Of a stretch of DNA of 6,530 nucleotides, positions 1-5,586 are shown piece by piece (position 1 is the first letter of the stretch; the number at the start of each line of letters is the position of its first letter). Below the pieces are notes generated by a model. That model made no database searches. It saw only the letters and a list, made by a program, of their open reading frames with translations, and was not told the origin of the DNA. The translations under genes and the position numbers were made by a program. This stretch comes from SLFT01 sp964493075 (GTDB lineage Bacteria; Hydrogenedentota; Hydrogenedentia; Hydrogenedentales; CAITNO01), in the NCBI GenBank assembly GCA_964493075.1, contig CAZBNU010000229.1:1-6530 (forward strand), read 5' to 3'.

Positions 1-54
1 GCCACCTCCTACGCCATCAATCATGCGCCTTGTCCGGTGCTGCTGGTTCGTTAG
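1..54 (+). CDS. Universal stress protein (UspA family), C-terminal end only
   Basis: The first 17 codons read ATSYAINHAPCPVLLVR and end at TAG (52-54). The pattern of small residues, then A-x-CPVL-(L/V)-VR, is the usual last beta strand of the UspA/Usp fold, where a nearly invariant CPV(L/V)VV(R/P) segment closes the domain. Usp proteins are cytoplasmic, often bind ATP, and accumulate in stress or stationary phase. The ATP-binding G-2x-G-9x-G(S/T) motif would lie upstream of the window, so nucleotide binding cannot be judged. The match rests on a short tail, but it is characteristic. A REP-like hairpin follows 37 nt after the stop, and the small gene at 172 comes next in the same direction. 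Confidence 0.72.
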   Translation, partial: ATSYAINHAPCPVLLVR

Positions 55-91
55 GATGTCGTGCGAAGGTGAACTGTCCGGTATCAGAAAT

Positions 92-118
92 GGTGGGTTT
101 CGCTGCGCTTCACCCACC
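92..118. repeat. REP-like palindrome (GGTGGGT...ACCCACC)
   Basis: The arms GGTGGGT (92-98) and ACCCACC (112-118) are perfect reverse complements around a 13-nt loop rich in CGC/GCG. From memory, very similar GGTGGGTT-CGC...ACCC-ACC(CTAC) units recur between genes in many bacterial genomes as REP-type elements linked to RAYT transposases. Only one copy is visible here. It lies just after the UspA stop and could end or stabilise that transcript, but no T-run follows it, so it is not a classical intrinsic terminator. Confidence 0.55.
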
Positions 119-171
119 CTACACTTAAATTGACAGGCCGTTTCAATTTTTATTATCAGGATGTTGTAATC

Positions 172-372
172 ATGGCAAAAAAAGATAAAGTAACCCTATC
201 TCGTACCGATGATTTTGCGGAAGTGGAAGCGGAACTGGCAAGTGCATTGGAATTGCTGGATGGCGCCAACACCCGCGTTGAGACCCTACTTCAAGAACAT
301 AAAAAGGCAGAACCGGAAGAAACAGCCGCGGAGTCTCCCGATACCGCCCCAGCACCCTCGGCGGAAGCATGA
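172..372 (+). CDS. Small acidic helical protein of unknown function, 66 aa
   Basis: ATG at 172 is preceded by AGGA (158-161) at a 10-nt spacing. A TTG at 130 would add 14 residues, but ATG 172 gives a typical lysine-rich N-terminus (MAKKDK) and is preferred. Residues about 12-45 are rich in Glu, Ala and Leu with leucines in a helical spacing (EVEAELASALELL, then RVETLLQEHKK), which suggests an amphipathic helix or coiled-coil pair. The tail (about 46-66) is a low-complexity Glu/Ala/Pro/Ser stretch and is probably disordered. There is no signal peptide or membrane segment, so it should be cytoplasmic. It lies 56 nt before the first glycosyltransferase, in the same direction, and could be co-transcribed with it. 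I do not recognise a family; adaptor or oligomerisation roles are only guesses. Confidence 0.6.
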   Translation: MAKKDKVTLSRTDDFAEVEAELASALELLDGANTRVETLLQEHKKAEPEETAAESPDTAPAPSAEA

Positions 373-428
373 GGTGTGCTGCCAAATGTAGGCGTGGCAT
401 CTTGCCGTGTTAAGACAAAGAGGCAGGG

Positions 429-1622
429 ATGTCTTTTCTACTTAAGAAGAAATCTATGTCGGACAAACCCTTACATATTTTGATTACCGATCCGCACCTG
501 CAGGGGGGTGGGCAGGTGCGCTATGTGTCCACGCTGGCAGCGGGACTTGTGCAGTTGGGACACCGCGTTACCATAGGCTGCCGTCCGGGAAGCGTGCTGG
601 TGGAACATGCCAATGCTGCCAGCGCGACGGCCTGCGACACCTTCAATTTCAAGGGCGGTGTCCGACCGCAAGCATGGCGAAGCGACCTGTTCGAGGCGCT
701 CCGGTTCCTGAAGGAGGAACAGCCGGACATCATTCATGTCAACGGTTCCCAGGATCATTGGACGTTTGCCGTTGCAAATTACTGGCTTGGACGCACTATC
801 CCCCTGTTGCGAACGCGCCATAATACCTATGTGGTGAAAAACAACCTGCCCAACCGGCTACTCAACAAACAGGCAACGGATTTCCAGATTGTGGTGTGCG
901 ATAAAGTTCGGCAGGACCTTGCGGCACATCCCGCATTTGATGCGGAAAAACTCTGTACCATTCATAATGGCGTGGATGCTGCGCTTTATGCGCCGGACAA
1001 GGAACAGCGCAAACAGGCACGAGCTGAGTTTGACTGCACCGATACGGACGTGGTGTGCGGTATTGTAGCGCGTCTGGTGAAAGCAAAAGGCCACGAATTT
1101 CTGTTTCAGGCCACCGCGCAGCTGCGCGAAAAGTGTCCCCATCTTCGCATTCTCGTTTTCGGGCAGGGCGTGCTTGAAAAAGAACTGCGGATCATGGCGA
1201 CAAAACTGGGGATTGCGCCCATGGTGCGTTTCCTGGGATTCAGGGACGATATGCACTATTGCGTGCAGGCTTTTGATATTTGCGCGCAACCGTCCGTGGA
1301 CTGCGACACTTCTTCCTTCAGTATGAAAGAGCAGATGGCGGCCTGTGTTCCTGTTATCGCGTCCGATTACGGTGGCCTCACTGAAATTATCACTAACGGC
1401 GTGGAAGGATTCATTGTGCCTGCGGGCACGGTAGCACCCTTGGCGGAAGCCCTCAAAATGCTGGTGGAAATTCCGGAACTGCGCACGGAAATGGGAGAAG
1501 CAGGGCGCAAACGCGTGCTGGCGGAGTTTAGTTGCAATGTTTTTGTGCAACGCACCCTGGATGTGTATCAGCGGGTCATTGAAAACCACCATAAGAGCGA
1601 AACGGAAGAGCAAGCGGAATGA
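429..1622 (+). CDS. GT4-family glycosyltransferase (GT-B fold)
   Basis: The 397-aa length is normal for GT4 retaining glycosyltransferases, which transfer a sugar from a nucleotide sugar to a lipid-linked or LPS-type acceptor on the cytoplasmic side. The N-terminal acceptor domain opens with a beta strand, LHILITD, and a glycine loop, GGG (26-28). The IHNGVD signature (178-183) leads into the C-terminal donor domain. The donor domain has GIVARLVKAKG (211-221), with R215 and K220 placed for donor phosphate binding. The later motif KEQMAACVPVIASDYGGLTE aligns with the usual LEAMA-G-PVVA-GG--E. The first acidic residue of the EX7E motif is Asp here (D293-x7-E301). ATG 429 has GAGG (420-423) 5 nt upstream; ATG 456 (residue 10) is an alternative start, closer to the first strand but with only a weak AGAAG ribosome site. 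The stop overlaps the next GT gene as ATGA, so the two are likely translationally coupled. The donor sugar cannot be told. Confidence 0.9.
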   Translation: MSFLLKKKSMSDKPLHILITDPHLQGGGQVRYVSTLAAGLVQLGHRVTIGCRPGSVLVEHANAASATACDTFNFKGGVRPQAWRSDLFEALRFLKEEQPDIIHVNGSQDHWTFAVANYWLGRTIPLLRTRHNTYVVKNNLPNRLLNKQATDFQIVVCDKVRQDLAAHPAFDAEKLCTIHNGVDAALYAPDKEQRKQARAEFDCTDTDVVCGIVARLVKAKGHEFLFQATAQLREKCPHLRILVFGQGVLEKELRIMATKLGIAPMVRFLGFRDDMHYCVQAFDICAQPSVDCDTSSFSMKEQMAACVPVIASDYGGLTEIITNGVEGFIVPAGTVAPLAEALKMLVEIPELRTEMGEAGRKRVLAEFSCNVFVQRTLDVYQRVIENHHKSETEEQAE

Positions 1623-2701
1623 TTACCGCAGCCCATCTGGATGAACAACGGGGACTGCGCGGTGGCGAGCAGCAGGCAGCCTGGCTGGTGAATGGTCTGG
1701 CCGACAAGGGAGTGCGCAATATCGTTATTGGTCGCGCTGGACAGGAATTCATTGCCATGCATCCTCACCGTGAAGACCTGCAGCGGATAGCATTGCCCTT
1801 GCGCGGTGAACTGGATGTGTATTCTGCCTGGAAACTAGTACAACTGGCACACAGTGAAAACATTGATGTCGTACACGCCCACACGAGCCACGCCCACGGC
1901 ATTGCCGTGCTGGCGAAAGCGCTGGGCATGCCGAGCCGGGTGGTGGTATCGCGGAGGGTGGATTTCATGCCCAAAGGACACCTGCTGAACCGCTGGAAAT
2001 ATATGCGGGCGGACCGCATCCTGTGCGTCTCTGAAAAGGTGCAGCAGACCCTGGAAAAATATGGGCTGTATCCACCGCAAACACAGACGGTGCATAGTGC
2101 GGTGGATTTGGAACGTGCCCTCATGCCGCCCGTGTCGCGGGAGTCTCTGGGTATTCCTGAAGAGGCGCCCTTGCTGGTAAGCGCCGGAGCGCTGGTAGGC
2201 CATAAGGATCACGCGAACCTGCTGGAAGCCACGGCAGTTGTCCGCGAATGCTTTCCTGTTCATGTATGTATTGCAGGGGAAGGCGAACTACGCAAGGAAC
2301 TGGAAGCAAAACGAAAGGCGCTGAACCTTGAAGACTGTGTAACCTTCCTGGGGTATCGCGCCGATGCGCCCGGCATTATCCGCGCCGCAGATGTGTATGT
2401 GTCCTCCAGCTGGTCGGAAGGGCTGGGTACGTCCATCCTCGAAGCGCTGGCGTCCGGGGTGCCCGTGGTGGCCGCTGAAGCCGGCGGCGCAAAGGAAATG
2501 GTCATCCCCGGCGAAACGGGATACCTCGTTCCCGTCCGTGATGCCCGGGCACTTGCGAACGCCATCATTGATGCGCTCGCAAACCCGGATAAAGCAGCGC
2601 GTATGGCGGCTGCAGGGAGCCGCCGCACCAAAGAGAAGTTTTCTGTGGCGCGTATGGTGGAACAGACTCTGGCAGTGTATGAGGCGTTGTGTGTAGGATA
2701 G
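1619..2701 (+). CDS. GT4-family glycosyltransferase (GT-B fold), second of pair
   Basis: This 360-aa protein starts at the ATG inside the ATGA overlap with the preceding GT. The N-terminal domain has RGGEQQ (14-19), the counterpart of the GG(A/V)E loop of GT4 enzymes, and IDVVHAHTSHAHG (82-94), a typical acceptor-domain strand with His. The C-terminal donor domain starts near residue 184. A canonical EX7E motif is present (E267-x7-E275 in SEGLGTSILEALASG), followed by VPVVAAEAGGAKEMV. The donor phosphate site reads SAGALVGHKDH (188-198): Lys196 is kept, but the usual Arg of the GRL motif is Ala191. The position of NGVD is taken by HSAVD (159-163). These differences set it apart from the upstream GT, so the pair probably adds different sugars in succession rather than being a recent duplication. 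The last three codons and the stop lie inside a palindromic repeat. Confidence 0.9.
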   Translation: MITAAHLDEQRGLRGGEQQAAWLVNGLADKGVRNIVIGRAGQEFIAMHPHREDLQRIALPLRGELDVYSAWKLVQLAHSENIDVVHAHTSHAHGIAVLAKALGMPSRVVVSRRVDFMPKGHLLNRWKYMRADRILCVSEKVQQTLEKYGLYPPQTQTVHSAVDLERALMPPVSRESLGIPEEAPLLVSAGALVGHKDHANLLEATAVVRECFPVHVCIAGEGELRKELEAKRKALNLEDCVTFLGYRADAPGIIRAADVYVSSSWSEGLGTSILEALASGVPVVAAEAGGAKEMVIPGETGYLVPVRDARALANAIIDALANPDKAARMAAAGSRRTKEKFSVARMVEQTLAVYEALCVG

Positions 2702-2759
2702 GTAGGAAAGCTAATGGCATCTATTGTCCTACAAGTCCTACCCATCCTACTTATCCTAC
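2693..2759. repeat. 9-bp-period TCCTAC array with inverted GTAGGA partner
   Basis: TCCTAC occurs at 2727, 2736, 2745 and 2754, exactly every 9 bp, with variable trinucleotides between copies. On the left, GTAGGA occurs twice at the same 9-bp period (2693 and 2702). The 15-base left arm 2693-2707 pairs with 2736-2750, and alternatively with 2745-2759, at 14 of 15 positions each. The array therefore folds in more than one register. The left arm covers the last codons and the stop of the glycosyltransferase. A role as a transcript 3' structure is possible; it lacks a directly attached T-run. Confidence 0.7.
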
Positions 2760-2863
2760 TTCTTCCCCCTGCACACTTTTTTGCAACCACAGCCCCCAGG
2801 GTGTACCATGATTACGTTGTCGTTGTGTGTGATTAACCATTCAACTCAGGGAGATTCGTTGTC

Positions 2864-3850
2864 ATGGCGGGAAAACTTCGTATTGGATTTATTGGCGCGG
2901 GCGGCATTGCCATCGGCCATTACCATCGTATTCTCGAAACCAAAAAGGCCGTGGTGGCGGCTTTGAACGAACCCAGCGATGCCTCGCTGAAGCGGTTCTA
3001 TGAACACTGCCCCGGCGCGGACAAACTGCCGGTCTACGGCGATTACAGGGACATGATCAAGAACGAGCAGTTGGACGGTGTGGTCATTCTCAGTCCGCAT
3101 ACGGTACACTACGAACAAACCAACTTTTCACTGAACAAGGGGTTGCATGTACTAAGCGAAAAACCCATGGTGTGTACCATCAAACACGCGAAGACACTGA
3201 TCAAAAAGGCGAAAGAAGTGAACCGTACATTGATGATCTCCTACCAGCGGCATTTCGAGCCGCAATTCCGCTACATGCGCTCGCAGATACAGAAAGGAAA
3301 ACTCGGCGAAATCGAATTTGTGCAGGCCGTCATGAGCCAGGAATGGCTGCGTCTCACCCGGAACACGTGGCGGCAGATTCCGGAGTTGTCAGGCGGCGGT
3401 CAGTTGAATGATTCCGGCAGCCATCTGGTGGATATTCTCATGTGGATGACCGGCATGAAGGTAAAGGAAGTATCCGCGTTTCAGGCCAATTTTGATGTTG
3501 ATGTGGACATCAATTTCACGCTGGCAATGCTGTTGGAAAACGGTGCGCTGGGCAGCCTCTCCATCATCGGCAATGCGCCGTGTTGGCACGAAGACCATAC
3601 CATTGTGGGCAGCAAGGGCGCGCTCTATCTACGCCAAGGGCTGGACCTGATGCAGCAGGATGCGATGGGCAAACCGGTGAAAGTGAAGTTGCCCAACTTC
3701 AAGAAGAATCCGGACAGCAATTTTATTGACTGCATGCTCGGCAAGGCCGAACCGGAAACACCGCCGGAATGTGGGCTGCGCGTCATTGAAGTGACCGAGG
3801 CGGCATGGAAGTCAGCAGCGGCAGGCGGCAAGCCGGTGCGTGTACCGTAG
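2864..3850 (+). CDS. Gfo/Idh/MocA-family NAD(P)-dependent oxidoreductase
   Basis: The 328-aa protein has the two-domain layout of the glucose-fructose oxidoreductase / inositol dehydrogenase / MocA family, which oxidises or reduces sugars, inositols or nucleotide sugars with NAD(P). The Rossmann strand and dinucleotide loop are RIGFIGAGGIAIGH (6-19). LSPHTVHYE (76-84) corresponds to the usual (T/S)PN-x-x-H-x-E element. SEKP (98-101) carries the conserved Lys100 near the nicotinamide. GGGQLNDSGSHLVD (177-190) matches the family's G-G-x-x-x-D-x-G-x-H-x-x-D site, with D183 and H187 as likely catalytic or substrate residues. There is no signal peptide, so it is cytoplasmic, unlike secreted Tat-dependent members. 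ATG 2864 has AGGGAG (2848-2853) 10 nt upstream. It lies between glycosyltransferases and a membrane protein in one direction, which suggests sugar precursor modification for a surface glycan. The substrate is unknown. Confidence 0.92.
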   Translation: MAGKLRIGFIGAGGIAIGHYHRILETKKAVVAALNEPSDASLKRFYEHCPGADKLPVYGDYRDMIKNEQLDGVVILSPHTVHYEQTNFSLNKGLHVLSEKPMVCTIKHAKTLIKKAKEVNRTLMISYQRHFEPQFRYMRSQIQKGKLGEIEFVQAVMSQEWLRLTRNTWRQIPELSGGGQLNDSGSHLVDILMWMTGMKVKEVSAFQANFDVDVDINFTLAMLLENGALGSLSIIGNAPCWHEDHTIVGSKGALYLRQGLDLMQQDAMGKPVKVKLPNFKKNPDSNFIDCMLGKAEPETPPECGLRVIEVTEAAWKSAAAGGKPVRVP

Positions 3851-3871
3851 TCAAAAAACGGGATAGAACCA

Positions 3872-5317
3872 TTGCCTGAAACAGAAACACATACAACGCC
3901 AACGCCGGGTCGTGCGAAACCGTTTTTCGTGGCGGATGCCGTCTATCTGCTGATGGTGTATGCTTTCTTCATCACGCTGCCGCCGCTGGGACGGGATTAC
4001 GCGGCGTTGGCGCGTCCCGATAGTGTGCTGTTCTTTGGGAAACTGGTGGCGTTCTTCGGCGGTCACGCCTGGGCGTACCTGTTGGTTAATCTGGTGCTGC
4101 TTTACGGGTGCATGATGCTCATTCTGATCCTCTCTCGACATCTTACAAACGGCCCCTGGTGGCTGGGGTCGGTGGCAGCAGTGATGTTCATGGCGAACCC
4201 CGTGAAGACGGAGGCCGTGCTTAACATCAGCGGCATTCGCGAACTCTGGCCTGCGTTCATGGCGCTGCTGACCCTGCTCGTATACATCAAGTGCCGCCAG
4301 TCCAACCGAAAAATTGCACGTTGGTTGCCGCTGGCGGTCTATGTAGTCGCCATAGTGACCGGCCCCACCAATATCATGCTCTTTGCCGTAATCGTCGTGC
4401 TTGAATATACCCTTTTCAAACAACGCTCCCGCTGCTGGATACCCATCGCATGTGTTGGTGTTATCGCACTGTTTATGGGTGGTCAGGCGTTCATGCCGGA
4501 CGCATTCCATCCTGCCAAAATGTTCGCGCCCCTGTTTTATGTGGCCTATCCCATCGGCATGCTGCCCGACACGGTTGCTTTTTTTCAGCAATGGCCGATT
4601 GTTGGCTATGTGTTGGGTGCGCTAGCGGCTGTTGCAGGTATCTGGCTGATTCGCAAAGTGAACAACCCCGCCTTCACCTTTGGCATCCTTGGCGCGGTTG
4701 CGTTCCGGTTGTGCCAGGGAAGTTTTACTGTTGACCCGATCACCCTCGCAGGGGGCGGACAGTTGATGCTGCCCGCAGCGTTTGCCACCATTGCTGTGGC
4801 AGGATTCTTTGCGGCGCTGCTCAAAGAACCCCACTGGCGCAAGTCCGTGGTGCGGTTCACCACCCTGTTGTGCATCGCCACCATGTGCTGCCAGGTCTGG
4901 GTAAACCTGCACTGGCGACGTGCGGGACAGGAAGTGCGACAGTTTCAGGCAGATGCTGTCACAACGACCCAAGCCACGCCCGGCGAACCGGTCGCACTGG
5001 TTCCGAACATCCAATACTATCGCACAGCACCGATGATGCTGTACGAATCCGTAAAATACCGGACGCCTTTCAGTGATCCGTTGCCGGTAATTCCCTATGC
5101 ACCCATCAACGTGATACCGCCGGTGAGTATCACCATAGACCATTACAGTCCCCATGCCATCACCCTGTCGGTACAGGGACTCGCGGTGCCCGAAATCGAC
5201 ACGCCGCCTCTCTTTTCGCGTGAATGGTGGTTGCACCGGTATGAACCGCGGAAGCCCGTGGTTTTGGAAGTAGAAGCAGGAGAACGCCTTTTCTCGGAAG
5301 TGTTGGTGCCGTTCTGA
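3872..5317 (+). CDS. Polytopic membrane protein, GT-C / TMTC-like
   Basis: The 481-aa protein starts at TTG 3872 with GGGA (3860-3863) 8 nt upstream. The previous gene's TAG (3848-3850) is in the same frame and no ATG or GTG lies between, so TTG is the best start. About ten hydrophobic segments fall near residues 20-38, 66-88, 97-109, 124-140, 150-178, 188-206, 216-236, 243-262, 297-317 and 327-345. The loop NPVKTEAVLNISGIRELWPAF (109-129) resembles the HP-x-x-TEAV-x-x-(I/V)SGR motif of TMTC-type and related GT-C transferases, which use polyprenyl-phosphate sugars. RD (41-42) after the first helix may be the acidic first-loop site. Residues about 350-481 form a polar, non-membrane domain with many Pro and Tyr. 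It lacks the TPR repeats of TMTC. Its place behind GT and dehydrogenase genes fits glycan transfer or handling at the membrane. Function is inferred from one motif and topology; it could also be an unrelated membrane protein. Confidence 0.8.
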   Translation: MPETETHTTPTPGRAKPFFVADAVYLLMVYAFFITLPPLGRDYAALARPDSVLFFGKLVAFFGGHAWAYLLVNLVLLYGCMMLILILSRHLTNGPWWLGSVAAVMFMANPVKTEAVLNISGIRELWPAFMALLTLLVYIKCRQSNRKIARWLPLAVYVVAIVTGPTNIMLFAVIVVLEYTLFKQRSRCWIPIACVGVIALFMGGQAFMPDAFHPAKMFAPLFYVAYPIGMLPDTVAFFQQWPIVGYVLGALAAVAGIWLIRKVNNPAFTFGILGAVAFRLCQGSFTVDPITLAGGGQLMLPAAFATIAVAGFFAALLKEPHWRKSVVRFTTLLCIATMCCQVWVNLHWRRAGQEVRQFQADAVTTTQATPGEPVALVPNIQYYRTAPMMLYESVKYRTPFSDPLPVIPYAPINVIPPVSITIDHYSPHAITLSVQGLAVPEIDTPPLFSREWWLHRYEPRKPVVLEVEAGERLFSEVLVPF

Positions 5318-5329
5318 GTGACGGTATGA

Positions 5330-5455
5330 GAAAAAATGGGGACTGTTCCTGCCGCGTTAAACACTTCGACTGAAATTAATAAGAATGCCTGAAGGTGTGG
5401 AATGCTTACAGGTTAACGTAATAACTGCGCGGCGGAACTGTCCCCAGATTTTTTC
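5330..5455. repeat. Palindromic repeat, GGGGAC family, copy 1 (126 bp)
   Basis: The outer arms are A6 (5331-5336) with T6 (5449-5454), then TGGGGAC (5337-5343) with GTCCCCA (5440-5446), a T-T mismatch (5344/5439), GTTCC (5345-5349) with GGAAC (5434-5438), a bulged T5350, and GCCGCG (5351-5356) with CGCGGC (5428-5433). An alternative inner pairing is CGTTAA (5355-5360) with TTAACG (5413-5418), and ACACTTC (5361-5367) can pair with GAAGGTGT (5391-5398) with one bulge. The centre holds no credible gene. T-runs follow the GTCCCC arm on both strands, so it may also end transcripts of both convergent genes. It looks like a nonautonomous REP/MITE-type element. Confidence 0.75.
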
Positions 5456-5474
5456 GGGCCTATACGCCAACGTC

Positions 5475-5563
5475 GCAAAAAAACGGGGACAGCCCTGCGC
5501 GGTTCAGGGTATAACTACAAAACACTGTCCATGTGCGCGCTGAGGGCAGTCCCCATTTTTTGC
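5475..5563. repeat. Palindromic repeat, GGGGAC family, copy 2 (89 bp)
   Basis: The outer arms are GCAAAAAA (5475-5482) with TTTTTTGC (5556-5563), then GGGGAC (5485-5490) with GTCCCC (5549-5554), an A-A mismatch (5491/5548), GCCC (5492-5495) with GGGC (5544-5547), an unpaired T on the left against TGA on the right, and GCGCG (5497-5501) with CGCGC (5536-5540). The plan matches copy 1, 19 bp away, but the inner arms differ in sequence. A stem followed by six or more T on either strand makes it a good candidate bidirectional terminator for the membrane-protein gene and for deoC, whose stop is 23 bp away. Confidence 0.75.
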
Positions 5564-5586
5564 TTATCACTGAAATTTTGCGGGTA

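Noticed and set aside
130..156. TTGACA (130-135) and TATTAT (151-156) as a promoter for the 66-aa gene
   Set aside because: The spacing is only 15 bp, and a transcript starting near 163 would lose the AGGA ribosome site at 158-161. The match is suggestive but inconsistent with the chosen start.
380..415. GGCA-TCT-TGCC hairpin before the first GT gene as a terminator
   Set aside because: The stem is only four base pairs and no T-run follows; the genes on both sides are likely co-transcribed.
858..1613. 251-codon open frame on the - strand
   Set aside because: It is antisense to the first GT4 gene, which has a full set of family motifs. Composition is typical of a shadow frame.
2727..2759. 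TCCTAC array as a possible CRISPR
   Set aside because: Units of 6 bp at a 9-bp period are far too short for CRISPR repeats and spacers, and no cas gene is present.
2724..2966. Open frame starting in the TCCTAC array with an S-Y-x repeat
   Set aside because: The S-Y-x pattern is just the 9-bp repeat translated. The frame overlaps the dehydrogenase start by 103 nt and has no family motif in the overlapping part.
3851..4591. 246-codon open frame on the - strand
   Set aside because: It lies opposite the membrane-protein gene, is rich in His, Arg and Gln, and has no recognisable domain; the + strand frame has clear membrane segments.
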